A stretch of 64,000 bases of DNA. It comes from Sycon ciliatum. Taxonomy: Eukaryota > Porifera > Calcarea > Leucosolenida > Sycettidae. How positions within the stretch are numbered: the first letter of the stretch is position 1; the number at the start of each line of letters is the position of its first letter. The notes below the pieces were generated by a model, which worked only from the letters and a program-made list of their open reading frames with translations, did not search any database and was not told the DNA's origin. Where the stretch lies: the NCBI RefSeq assembly GCF_964019385.1, contig NC_088644.1:44538483-44602482 (forward strand). Direction: 5' to 3'. Positions 10,456 to 20,155 of this stretch are shown here, piece by piece. Position numbers and translations under genes: made by a program.

Positions 10456-10937
10456 CGCTGTTTCTAGGTATGGCATTTTCTTTCCTCTCTTCCTTCAGTC
10501 TCCCTGTTCTTTTCAGTCTTCCTTTATGCGAGTGTGTGAATCCAGTTTAGTTTGGTAGGCGTCTGATCATGGTGAGCCACGGCTTACCCAGCTAACGTGG
10601 GACAATGTGTGTGACAACGCCCCTTATAGGTATAATGTATTCAGTTCGGTTTTTGACCTGCGATGTTCCTGGCGGGTTGTGCCAGCGTTGTGCAGCAAGA
10701 GTGCTGTGGTTTTTCAGGTCCTATTTGGAGGACAGTTCTTTCCCCTTTTGACCCCGTGAGATCGTGTGAACCTGGTGTGCTTCTACTTTATGATTTGTTA
10801 TCAGTTCATTTCTTCTGTCTACTCTAAACGTTATCATTTCCGATATAATTTGCCATCTTCCGGTTGACGCTGTGTTCATAACTCTTCACTAATTTTTGGA
10901 AAATCACGAGGGCGTGATTATCTGTAGAAAGGGAGGG
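10456..10937 (+). other. 3' interior of ubiquitin-LTR element with polypurine tract
   Basis: Non-coding, about 480 bp, matched by copy 2 (49038-49526). It ends in AGAAAGGGAGGG (10926-10937) directly before the 3' LTR, the expected plus-strand primer. The origin of the rest (UTR of the captured gene or element leader) is unknown. Confidence 0.65.
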
Positions 10938-11255
10938 TGTAGTATCCCTGCCCGACCAATACGGAAGTAGTACTGAACTAATACGGAGCTTTGCCTGATG
11001 TATATTTAGTGTATCTCCGTATGTAAGCGTACGGCGTCTGCTGCATAAAAGCGGCTGCGCATTTCTGTTTTGATGAAGATGAGATTTTGATAATAACGAG
11101 CTATTCAACCTCCAGGTGTGCACCGGAGAGAAAGTCAGTTATTTTGCCGCTTCTTCTTTCACTAATAATTTTATCTCAGGTGTGTACCTGAAAGAAGTAG
11201 AATAAAAGTAATTATTGTTGATTTCACCGCGCCAACCACTCGGCTACCCATTACA
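10938..11255 (+). repeat. 3' LTR, ubiquitin-LTR element copy 1
   Basis: 318 bp, same length as the 5' LTR, with only scattered substitutions. Confidence 0.92.
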
Positions 11256-12196
11256 CTAGCTTTAACGAAGTTGCAGCAAAACAAAAGCAGCTGCACAACT
11301 TGTATGAAACAAGGCCAATACAAGAACACAGAGCACAAGAAGCTCAAGCTCAGCTGCAGTGGCTATTGCTAGCTAACCAGCAATCCGGTGTGAACCATCA
11401 AGCTGCAGCACTCTTTGCTGCTCAGGCAGCTGCTCTGCAGCACCATTGGGGAACACTCCAAGAACAGCTCCAAGCCACCGTCAAAGACGTAACGCAGCTG
11501 GAGCAAGATCTGACTGCCGTGAAAGTCAAACTTGGTCCGTGCTCCTCTTCTTTCAAGCCGACCTTGTCACAACACATAATCGACTGACAAGCTTACCACT
11601 CTGGAGCTTTCGTTGGAAACCATGTCCACAAGGCTCTGCAGTCCGGAGTTACTGCAGACATTGTGTCTTCTCTATTGCGTACTCTCCACGCCATAATGAA
11701 TTCAGATGGAGTTCCGCTTGTGGATACACAGAGTCAGCATGATCTGCTGCAAGCTGCTGAGACGATACGCCAACGCTGTGCTCTACTTTTCACATCCTAC
11801 GCAAGCTGCAGACAAACATTCTCTTCAACACAGCTTGTTGATGATGACATGTTGTCATCCCTTGGCTTGAAAGTCAAAGACTTCTTGTCTGTTGTACGAA
11901 GAGAGGTAGTCACTCGCCACAAGTGGCCCATCACGCCCAAGCTCCACATCCTTGAACACCACCTTGTGCCGTGTATGAAGCACTTTGGGGTGGTGCTCGG
12001 AGCTCTTGGAGAGCAAGGAGGTGAATCAATACACCACAAATTCAACCTCCTTCGCTCTGGCCTGCAGAACACAAACAAAGATGTTGACCGTCTAAAGTTC
12101 TTGGTCGTGCAGTACCTAACAACCACACTGCCGACACGCAATAAGCTAATAGCTCCTCCAGCTAAAAGAAGAAGAAGCACTAACACAAGTGCTTGA

Positions 12197-12451
12197 TTTG
12201 TAATGAACAACAATTGCAGTAAGCCAAGGGAAAATTCCCAAATCTAGCTACCTATGGAGAAATGAACTGTTTTGTCGCTCACAACATCAGAGCGGGTGGT
12301 GGCGGGCCATAGGTAGGTAAACATTATCACTCTGATACATTCAGATATCATTTGAACAGCAAAACTGTAACTTCAAACATGAGACAAAAGTCAAATCCAA
12401 TGCAGCGATGCAATTTGAAATCAAAACTGTTCTGCACCACTGAAGTAGACA
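12197..12451. other. No gene recognised
   Basis: Downstream of the transposase-like ORF. No terminal inverted repeat of that element can be identified here. Confidence 0.4.
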
Positions 12452-12604
12452 ATCATAGAGTTCTGGCAGGACTTTATGGCTGAATCAAGGCCGAGTGCAT
12501 ACGGCCAAGGGCGCAGGCCAAGGCGCGTAGCGCCGAGGCCTGCGCCCGCGGCCGTGCGCACGAGGCCTTGATGAAGGCGGAAAGTCCTGCCAGAACTCTA
12601 TGAT
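12452..12604. repeat. GC-rich foldback hairpin
   Basis: ATCATAGAGTTCTGGCAGG at the left is mirrored exactly by CCTGCCAGAACTCTATGAT at the right. The interior is also largely self-complementary (GGGCGCAGGCC... GGCCTGCGCCC around GGCGCGTAGCGCC). The whole 153 bp could form one long imperfect stem. The GC-rich core recurs in the array at 13131-13190 and 13394-13452. Confidence 0.85.
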
Positions 12605-12639
12605 CGTGTTTCAGGTTTCCGCTTACATCCTTTGAGCCG

Positions 12640-13740
12640 CGTAGACGGTATAACTATAAGCGCGATACCACATACTGACATAGCCTAGGGTGGATGTTGG
12701 GGACGTGGTGGCTAGACCTGTTGCCTTTTTTCTTTGCTCAATGCACAAGGACAAGTAGGTTGGTCGGGGACGTGGTGGCTACACTATCACTTGCACTCCT
12801 TTGCTGACATGCGATGATCTTATCAGTTTTCGCTTACATAAGTACATGAAGGCCTCGTGCGTAGATCTACTGTGCTACGCGCCTTGGCCAGCGCCCGGGC
12901 CTTGGGCCTGCCTGACCGTACGATCATCGGAGTCATGGTCATGTTTTCACTGGCATTCTTTGAAACTGTATATAAGCGCGACACCACCTAGGGGTGAAGG
13001 TCGGGGACGTGGTGGACGGATCTCTTGCCATTTTTTTAGAAGAAGTAGTTGCAGAATTGCCAAAGCTCATGCAAGAGATGCGGATCTCTTGCCATTTTTT
13101 TAGAAGTAGTTGCAGAATTGCCAAAGCTCATGCGTACGGCCGCGGGCGCAGGCCTCGGCGCTACGCGCCTTGGCCTGCGCCCTTGGCCTTAATTCATGGT
13201 CAGGTTTCACTTGCGAACTGTATATAAGCGCGACACCACCTAGGGGTGGAGGTCGGGGACGTGGTGGACGGATCTCTTGCCATTTTTTCCAATTATTTAC
13301 TAAGTCGTCCTTTGATTGCTCGTAGACTGTATATAAGTGCGATCTCTTGCCATTTTTTTTAGAAGAAGTAGTTGCAGAATTGCCAAAGCTCATGCGTACG
13401 GCCTCGGGCGCAGGCCTCGGCGCTACGCGCCTTGGCCTGCGCCCTTGGCCTTAATTCATGGTCAGGTTTCACTTGCGAACTGTATATAAGCGCGACACCA
13501 CCTAGGGGTGGAGGTCTGGGACGTGGTGGACGGATCTCTTGCCATTTTTTCCAATTATTTACTCCTCAGGTTAAGTCGTCCTTTGATTGCTCGTAGACTG
13601 TATATAAGCGCGATACCACCTAGGGGTGGAGGTCGGGGACGTGGTGGCAAGAACTCTTACCATTTTTCCCTGCGATACCACCTAGGGGTGGAGGTCGGGG
13701 ACGTGGTGGCAAGAACTCCTGCCATTTTTCCCTTGGCCTT
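12640..13740 (+). repeat. Tandem array with TATA-like boxes and T-runs
   Basis: The string GGGGACGTGGTGG or a close variant occurs seven times (near 12699, 12760, 13003, 13255, 13515, 13633, 13694). Most copies follow TATATAAGCGCGA and CCACCTAGGGGTGGAGGTC and are followed about 15-20 bases later by GCCATTTTTT. A larger unit of 262 bp, which includes the GC-rich palindrome, is duplicated in tandem (about 13097-13346 and 13360-13610). Each short unit could fold through CACCAC/GTGGTG. The ORFs crossing the array are repeat artefacts. Confidence 0.8.
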
Positions 13741-14913
13741 GAAGAAGAAGAATGTTTTGAATTGTTTTCAGGTTGTAGCTGTTTTGTTTTGTCACTCCTT
13801 TACTGACACGCGTACAAACCTGTTGTCAACATCGCCATTAGCTTGTAGAATACTGGATTGCTTACTACATGTAGCCACCTTTGCTACCTTACATCATCAT
13901 GATCATAGTACTTGTATGTTTATTAAATCAATGAACAGAACTGGGCATGAGGTCATGTCTACAGGCATGCCCAATCTACATGATTGTAGACCTGGTTTCA
14001 ACCATGTACTTACCCGGTACTCTACTCTCCTCCAAAGCCAAGGACGCAAGGAAGCAAGGTCCTGAGATGAACTGAGATGGCAACGGAAAACTGACGCAGA
14101 CCCCTGCACTGTAGAGCTAGGCTGACAGCATGCGGGCCTTTATCGGCTCATCAAGGCCACCGCGGGAACGTCGCTCATTGGCTACAACCATGGAAACGGC
14201 ACTGTAAAAACCTGAAATCGAATTTACTACTTCTTATACTGCACCTTCTTTACTGCTGATGGTCAGCCACTGTGCAGATCCTGCTGTGCAGATCCTGCTG
14301 TGCAGATCCTCCTGTGCTAGCCTTGTGATCTCATATCAGAATCCGGCCAGAATAGAACAGCAGCTGCATGGGAGCTTGCCTGTCCCAGTCCCACCATGCA
14401 GATGCAGTGTGCCAAGAGAACAGCACCAGAAAGGGGGGGGGACTTGTCAGAATACTCAAGCTATTGTCCATGAAAATTCTTTGCTTCCTCCCGCCAGGTT
14501 GAGAATCACGTGCACTGATTCAGCCACCAGGTGGCATGCGTCAACACATCTGTCAAGAGATTTTCTTGTAGCCCTGAACTAAACTCTAAAGGAACGTACA
14601 GTTCAGGTGCTGAGCACGTGCAGGTACTACAAAACGTTCCTCGTCCACAGGCAAGTAGAGGACAATGCACTGTGACATGAGCCGTAATACTAGAACTTGA
14701 ACTACAATTGTAGAAGTAATAACAATACTTCAAGCACGAAAATGATACTTAGTGTCGCACAACGGCATAAACAGACTTTGCTGTGTAACCGCGCCTGATT
14801 TGTTAAGGCTTCATTATGGAGCTTGGCGTCCTCGCGTTGACCCTGCTTAGAGCTTTCCAACGAGCCCTAGATTGTGAAAATCAAGCGAAGTAGACCAAAG
14901 TTTTGACCTGGTG
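13741..14913. other. No gene recognised; short triplicate repeat
   Basis: I see no coding pattern. A 14-bp unit GTGCAGATCCTGCT is repeated about three times at 14271-14318. Confidence 0.5.
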
Positions 14914-14982
14914 AAGTTGACAATTGTACTGAATTCGTACATAGGCTTCACAAGTGAACTAAATCAGTCAAAATGTTGACAT
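14914..14982 (+). repeat. Left part of dispersed repeat, copy 1
   Basis: Starts GAAGTTGACAATTGTACTG and matches 63405-63476. The repeat continues at 18612 after the non-LTR insertion. Confidence 0.85.
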
Positions 14983-15006
14983 TTATTTATTTATTTATTT
15001 ATTTAT
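14983..15006 (-). repeat. (AAAT)n tail of the non-LTR element
   Basis: About six ATTT units on the plus strand at the 3' end of the element, matching the tetranucleotide tails of CR1/L2-like elements. Confidence 0.8.
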
Positions 15007-15167
15007 TCAACATCTCCTGGCCCGTCCGAAGACTGCCAATAAACATGAGAGGTCAGGTGATAGCCAACCACGGCAAGCTAAAAGGGAAAAAAAAGAAAGA
15101 TGCTGTCAGAGAGGGAAAGGAGATAGGGAGAGAAAAAGAAAGGGAGGCACATTAATAATACATGGGA

Positions 15168-18131
15168 TCACTTCGGATGAGACAGTGTGGAAAGCTGGAC
15201 TGTGAATTTCCTGATATCCTGGCATGTCTTAATGCTAGTAGGCAGGTTAGACCAAAGGGAGTATGCTGAGAAGAAAGGGGATTTCAAAAACAGAGAGGAA
15301 CTAGCGCGGGGCAGTGATAAGGCATTGCGTGTTGGGCTAGTGGTAACAAACCAGTTGTACTTGGCAATATGTTTCGGGACTTGGGCTAGGAAGATTTTTT
15401 GCACAAGGATACAAAGATGCTGCTGATGTCGGGCAAGAAGAGGGTGCGTGGAAGCAAGTTTATAAAGACAAAGGGAGGCAAATGTTTGGTCTTTTCGAAA
15501 CAGAATTTTCAGAAGCAAGCGTTGATGTACCTCCAGTCTGTGGAGTAAAGTCTGAGACAACCCGCACCAAGCTATATCGCAATAGTCAAATATAGGCAAA
15601 ATGTACGACTTAAAGAACAATTTTCTGCAGTTATCATTCAAGTGTTGGCAGTGGGGTTGTAGCATACCTAAGGACGCACTCGCACGCTTGCACACAGACT
15701 GGACTTGTGGAGACCAGGAGAGTTGGCGGTCGAGAATAACGCCCAGGTGCTTGTGCTCGTTAACAACTTTAATAGGTGTACTATTTAGACCAGGAAAATA
15801 CAGAAGTTGAGTGGGGGGCGAGGGAGAGAAGAACATGGCCTCGGTTTTGGCGAGGTTAGGCTTCAGTTTCCAGGTTTCCATCCATGTTACTGTAGCGTTG
15901 ACCCCGGACTGCATGGAGGCCGTGAGGTTGTCTGCCGAGCTGTCGGAGCACATCAGAGCAGTGTCGTCAGCAAAAAGACTTACATTTGGTACAAGGGCTG
16001 GCAAGTCATTAACGTACAGTAGAAATAGGAGCGGCCCAAGTATGGACCCCTGGGGTACCCCAGACACGACTAGTAATGGGTCTGATAGGGAGGTAGATAC
16101 TCTGACAGTCTGGTGGCGGCAGGAAAGATAGGATGAGAGCCATTGCAGGGCTGGACCGTGTACCAAGAAGACGGACTCTAGCTTTGCAAGCAGACCACGA
16201 TGCCAGACGGTGTCGAAAGCTTTCGCTAGGTCAAAGAACACGATGCCAACATGCCGCCTGAGGTTCCGCTGGGTGTAGATGTCTTGTACTAGACGTGTTA
16301 GTTGGAAAGTTGTGGAGTCTCCACGGCAGAAACCGGATTGAGATGGTGAAAGCGCTGGGGTGACGTGGCAGTACAGAGACTCAAATAAAATACGTTCACA
16401 GACCTTGGACACAGCGGGAAGGAGAGAGATTGGTCGGTAGTTGCCAGCCTGAGAGCGTTGGCCTTTCTTATAGATCGGGACGATAACAGCAGATTTCCAG
16501 ACGGACGGAAATACTCCTGTACGATATGACATGTTAAAGAGCAGGCACAAGGGATAGGACAGAGATGGCGCAAGCCATTTGAGAACCTCATTGGGTATGC
16601 CATCTTCGCCAGGGGACTTACAATTCTTCAGGAGTTTGAGGTGCTTACAGACGGTAGCAGTCGTGGTAACGACGCGTGTGAGTGGTGCGCTAAGTTCAGG
16701 GGCTGGGGACAGCGATGGAATGACCCAATTCGGATCTTCCGGAATGCCGGATGAAACAAACTGCTTGTTCAGTGTGTCTGCAATCGCCTTCACATCGTGC
16801 TGGCGGTTGCCATTGGAGTCCGTCAGGTACTGGATTGGCGCGCGGGAGGTCCCGCGGCACTGGTTGCGAATGAATTGGTGGAGTGATGGGCGATCGGGGG
16901 AGGAGAGTGTTGCAGAAAGAGAGTTTAGAAAGGAGCGGTGTGAGGTACGAGAAAGGTGCTTGACGAAGTTGCGTTGAACTCGGTAAGCCTCCCGGTTAAC
17001 CGGCGTTGGGAATTTCTTGTAGATGCTGAAAAGATCACGCTTGCGCTTCACTTCAGATACGAGGGACCGTGTCATCCATGGGGGACTAGATGTCGAGGAT
17101 GTTGGGTTGGAATGTTTCCGGTTGTTGTAGCCGATAGCAAAGTTAGAGAGGTGCTGTTGGAACCCTCGTTCAAGGACGGCTGCAAAGTGATCTACCGCGG
17201 CGTCAACAGTTGGAGAGCCTTCTGGTTGCAGAAACGACCAGTCGTGGCAGGAGAAATCAGCGTTCATAGAGTCCCAGCACTGAGAGGGAACTCGACGGAA
17301 GCGATATGGGAACGGTTTGCGAGAAGGAAGTGGCAGGTCTGGATCCGAGGGCAATGAGACGGCGAACTGGCATGAAACCATGAGATGGTCCGAGGAGCCA
17401 AGAGCGCAAGCTGTGTGAACGTCCGTCGCCAGCAGGGGTTGGTTCGTGAAGACAAGGTCTAGACATGACTGTGTTCCGGAAGATGTTGTGTGCGTTGGAC
17501 TCTGCACCAGCTGATCCAAACCGAAGCAGGTAAGGGTGCGAAAAAGTGCCGCCCCAGCAGGACACGTTAAATCCGATGGGCACCACCGTTTGTGCTTACT
17601 GTTGAAGTCCCCAGCCATTATGACATGGTACGATGACATGGGAACGGTTACCAAAGCACTAGCTAGCATATCACAGAAGTGGTCTATTTCCGTGGTTTTG
17701 ACTGAGGGCGGACGGTAGGTACAGCAGACGAGGATGGGTGTCGGGGAGCCTAAGATTGGGTGAAGCTCAACCCATACGGATTCACAGGTCGGACGAGCAA
17801 GGTCGTCGCGAACTTGGACTCTTCCGAAGCGATTTTGCCGGACAAGAATCGCAACTCCACCATATCCTCTGGTTGCCGTACCGGATTTGTTATCATGAGG
17901 TGGTCGGTCGCGACGAAATGTGGTATAACCGGAGATGGTGAGCGCTATGCTTGGATTTAGCCATGTTTCATTTAGACAGATGACATCAGGTTTGTTGAAA
18001 TCAGCAATGACAGACAGTTCGGCAGATTTGTTAACGATTGAGCGGCAATTTACGGAAAGCAAGGTCAGTTTACCCTGGCAAGGGGGGAAGTAGGGCCGAG
18101 CCAGTGGATTCAGCTGTGGTCGCGCCATCAT
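15168..18131 (-). CDS. ORF2: AP endonuclease and reverse transcriptase
   Basis: 987 codons without interruption. The N-terminal ~230 residues are an AP-like endonuclease: LLSVNCRSIVNK, CLNETWLNP, IMAGDFNSKH, and GSSDHLMVSC with the catalytic SDH. The RT follows: KSAVIVPIYKKG, NYRPISLLPAVSKVCE, FFDLAKAFDTVWH, SGVPQGSILGPLLFLLYVND and SLFADDTALM with the FADD active site (near 15965). The end holds the thumb and a conserved C-terminal region. The start overlaps the ORF1 stop as ATGATG/TGA, suggesting re-initiation. All catalytic motifs look intact, so ORF2 could be active even though this copy lacks its 5' end. Confidence 0.93.
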   Translation of the reverse strand: MMARPQLNPLARPYFPPCQGKLTLLSVNCRSIVNKSAELSVIADFNKPDVICLNETWLNPSIALTISGYTTFRRDRPPHDNKSGTATRGYGGVAILVRQNRFGRVQVRDDLARPTCESVWVELHPILGSPTPILVCCTYRPPSVKTTEIDHFCDMLASALVTVPMSSYHVIMAGDFNSKHKRWCPSDLTCPAGAALFRTLTCFGLDQLVQSPTHTTSSGTQSCLDLVFTNQPLLATDVHTACALGSSDHLMVSCQFAVSLPSDPDLPLPSRKPFPYRFRRVPSQCWDSMNADFSCHDWSFLQPEGSPTVDAAVDHFAAVLERGFQQHLSNFAIGYNNRKHSNPTSSTSSPPWMTRSLVSEVKRKRDLFSIYKKFPTPVNREAYRVQRNFVKHLSRTSHRSFLNSLSATLSSPDRPSLHQFIRNQCRGTSRAPIQYLTDSNGNRQHDVKAIADTLNKQFVSSGIPEDPNWVIPSLSPAPELSAPLTRVVTTTATVCKHLKLLKNCKSPGEDGIPNEVLKWLAPSLSYPLCLLFNMSYRTGVFPSVWKSAVIVPIYKKGQRSQAGNYRPISLLPAVSKVCERILFESLYCHVTPALSPSQSGFCRGDSTTFQLTRLVQDIYTQRNLRRHVGIVFFDLAKAFDTVWHRGLLAKLESVFLVHGPALQWLSSYLSCRHQTVRVSTSLSDPLLVVSGVPQGSILGPLLFLLYVNDLPALVPNVSLFADDTALMCSDSSADNLTASMQSGVNATVTWMETWKLKPNLAKTEAMFFSPSPPTQLLYFPGLNSTPIKVVNEHKHLGVILDRQLSWSPQVQSVCKRASASLGMLQPHCQHLNDNCRKLFFKSYILPIFDYCDIAWCGLSQTLLHRLEVHQRLLLKILFRKDQTFASLCLYKLASTHPLLARHQQHLCILVQKIFLAQVPKHIAKYNWFVTTSPTRNALSLPRASSSLFLKSPFFSAYSLWSNLPTSIKTCQDIRKFTVQLSTLSHPK

Positions 18132-18611
18132 GCTGAGCCTGAGGAGAGGACGTTGTTTGCCTGGTTGGCATTGCTGGTGTCAAAACTGTCCGCGGCAAAA
18201 CGCCAGGGCCTAACCGTGTGCGAAAGAGCATCCGGCCAGAACCCTTTGTCACCGACTGTGTTCTCATCAGCTGCCTCGACGGTCACCCGTGCGTAGGCAG
18301 TTCTGAAGTGCTTGGATGCAAATATGACACCTTCCTGAATCTGCACTCCTCGGGCAGAGCACCATTCAGCAATTGATGATGCGGAGCAGTGTGGCTGCAC
18401 GTTGCCAACGTAAAACACTTTGCGTTTGGCCCGGGGTGATGCCGTGAGGTCTACTGCCGGCTCGCTATCACGAGCCGGCTTGGTGTAGCGGGATGTTTCC
18501 ACCCGCCTTGTTATGCTTTGAGCTAGCTGGGACTGACTACTAGTATCTGCCGCGTGCCTTTGTCTCTGGGCGGCTCGAGTGCGTCTGCCCTGGTGTTCCT
18601 GCCATTCGATG
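18128..18611 (-). pseudogene. ORF1 C-terminal part of the non-LTR element
   Basis: The open frame enters from flanking DNA at 18611, so the N-terminus is missing. About 160 codons remain: a basic linker (RRTRAAQRQRHA), then RKVFYVGNVQPHCSASSIAEW and AYARVTVEAADENTVGDKGFW, a C-terminal ORF1p domain pattern of Jockey/CR1-like elements, presumably nucleic-acid binding. It ends in a TGA that overlaps the ORF2 start. Confidence 0.7.
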
Positions 18612-19143
18612 ATGAAAAACGAGTACGGAAAACTCTGAAAAATTCTGCAAAATGGCACTGGGCAATACGCATGGTGGTAGAGGGCACTTGGTAACACTGA
18701 CTTTGTTTGGTTTCAGGCCTGGCCATAGCACTGCCAATGTGGTGTGGACACAGCGCTGGATTTCAGCTAAAGCCACCCACTTCGTGTGGGATCGCCAAGT
18801 CCTTGGCCTCGAGATGTCAAAAGCATTGGACACCAGTAGCTTTTTTGAAGTGGAATAGTGCGCCTCTTTCTCCACACGTATAATTATGATACCATAATGT
18901 GGGTTATCCGAAAAGAGGGCATATTCCCAATGAGGCTGTTAGATACACACCTGTTATTGAAGGACCATACATGTACATAGCGCTTCTTGTCGATTTGGAA
19001 TAATTTGTTATATTTTATATATTTTTGGTCTGAATCCTTTTTTTCTTCTGAGTCCTTTTTTCATTATCGTCATCTGTTTTGTTTTTGGTCTTTTTGGTGA
19101 AGCACGTAAAAGCATAATTAGCTGTTTTCTCGAGCATCCTGCG
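18612..19143 (+). repeat. Right part of dispersed repeat, copy 1
   Basis: Matches 63477-64000 to the end of the window, so the full extent of the repeat is not known. Confidence 0.9.
18640..18852 (+). pseudogene. RT fragment of another non-LTR element
   Basis: Encodes GFRPGHSTANVVWTQRW and VLGLEMSKALDTSS, which match the RT motif with its first catalytic Asp (L-D-M-S-K-A-x-D-T in the sister copy at 63508-63712). Nothing else of the RT is present on either side. Confidence 0.6.
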
Positions 19144-19800
19144 AGCATCCCCTACAGCATAATCTGGTCATTTCCGAGCATAATCCGATTACCCCTACTA
19201 GTGTGCAGAAGGAACTATGACACTATGTAGAATTACAAGGGTTGTGACTGAGAGGAGCATCATGGCGAGTCGATTGTCCAAACCGGTTGTTTTGCGTAAA
19301 TAATGATAGACAAGAGCAGTGATGTAGCAATGGGATTTTGGAAAAAGAAGACGAGCTGTGAGACGTTCAGGGGTCACTAGAATGATAAAGCACTTTTGTG
19401 CTCCCGCATATATTGCCAGGCGTCAGGCGCCCAGCCTCCCTGCCTATCCGACCCACCATACACAACAACAAAACTGAACTAAAGTTTTACATAATTTAAA
19501 TATTCGACAGACGGAGACGGGCAACGGGCAAACGAAGAAGACCAGACACAACAAGGGGAACTGGAAACTGAAGAAAAAGACAAAAATCATGGCAGCACAT
19601 GAGCATGCACGCAAACAAAACAAAACAAAACGCATGACAATGATGTAACCGTTCCATGGTGCATGCACAAACTGGATGTGAAACCAAAACAGTCCAACTG
19701 GGGGAAAAGGAGAGCGCAAAATAAAACAAAATATACCAAAGGACCACAACAACATTGAGCCATTAAACGTCTTTCTTTCTAATAAAAACGATACGCAACA
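19144..19800. other. No gene recognised
   Basis: Low-complexity and A-rich stretches near 19560-19720. The minus-strand ORFs here are hydrophobic, without recognisable domains. Confidence 0.5.
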
Positions 19801-19966
19801 AGCGCTTTACACAAAGCATCTACAACTGTTCCCTTCAATCCAGTGCAGCAGATAATAATACTCACAGATATTAGAGGTTTGTTCATCATGTTTCCAGCAG
19901 TTCTCTATATACACACAGGTATAATTTCTATTCTCTGCGTTCAGTGGTGCAGTTGAGAACACTTAC

Positions 19967-20038
19967 AGTGTTTGGAGGTTTGGCAGACCAGTGAACACAC
20001 CGTCACTTAAATTCTGGATCTGATTATTGTACAAATAT
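19967..20038 (-). CDS. 72-nt LRR exon, copy A
   Basis: On the minus strand an AG acceptor (20039-20040) and a GTAAGT donor (19961-19966) enclose exactly 72 nt. It encodes YLYNNQIQNLSDGVF and GLPNLQ, one typical 24-residue LRR. The exon carries split codons at both ends, so copies could be joined without breaking frame, as in many LRR receptor genes. Copies B and C have the same length and phase. The rest of the gene is not found in the window. Confidence 0.75.
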
Positions 20039-20155
20039 CTACAAACGACAAGCCACAAGGACAATGTTGTTCTTGCATAGTTCCGGGTAGTGAACAAAAC
20101 ACCGAGTCTAGGATATTGAAATTCTAATCTAAAACGCCGAATCATGACCTTGTTT

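Larger units (their letters stand above)
9519..11255 (+). mobile_element. Short LTR retrotransposon carrying ubiquitin fragment, copy 1
   Basis: Two 318-bp LTRs (9519-9836 and 10938-11255) begin TGTAGTATCCCTGCCC and end ACCCATTACA. The PBS follows the first LTR and a purine tract precedes the second. A 4-bp target duplication CTAG flanks the element (9515-9518 and 11256-11259). The 1101-bp interior has no gag or pol; it carries a signal-peptide ORF and polyubiquitin-like sequence. It must be moved by another element's proteins. The LTRs differ at only a few sites, so insertion is fairly recent. A second copy is at 48237-53451. Confidence 0.92.
8473..12196 (+). pseudogene. DDE-like transposase-related gene, split by LTR insertion
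   Basis: Coding runs 8473-9518 and resumes at 11260-12196; removing the insert plus its 4-bp duplication (1741 bp) joins the frames, about 660 codons. Conserved-looking blocks are IKADLQLPWNGLRNLRRYFK, SGDHGG (8932), FGDYDFMMKCYGLS with CLYC (9144-9216), VPVLHLDLGIF, a glutamine-rich coiled coil (11300-11560) and ITPKLHILEHH...GEQGGESIHHKFN (11930-12040). Acidic residues in SGDHGG, GDYDF and GEQGGE could form a DDE triad; that is inference. I recognise the pattern as an uncharacterised family widespread in invertebrates and do not have a name for it. Two in-frame TGA stops (9262, 11585) break it. The natural start is uncertain because the gypsy element abuts it. Confidence 0.65.
14983..18611 (-). 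mobile_element. Non-LTR retrotransposon (APE type), 5'-truncated
   Basis: Its limits are fixed by comparing with the uninterrupted repeat at 63405-64000: TTGACAT-GAAAAACG there is opened here by 3.6 kb. The minus strand carries the end of ORF1 (18128-18611), a complete ORF2 (15168-18131), a 3' UTR and a tail of (AAAT)n seen as (ATTT)n at 14983-15006. Truncation inside ORF1 is the usual result of incomplete reverse transcription. The target duplication is 2 bp at most. The endonuclease and RT types place it in the Jockey/CR1/L2 group. Confidence 0.92.

Noticed and set aside
12640..13740. CRISPR-like array
   Set aside because: Units and spacers are irregular in length, the 'spacers' are themselves repeated, and all surroundings are eukaryotic transposons.
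13508..14065. 185-codon plus-strand ORF
   Set aside because: It starts inside the tandem array and has no recognisable domain; its composition follows the repeats.
19444..19755. Hydrophobic minus-strand ORF that might be a membrane protein
   Set aside because: It is the complement of an A-rich low-complexity stretch and has no other support.
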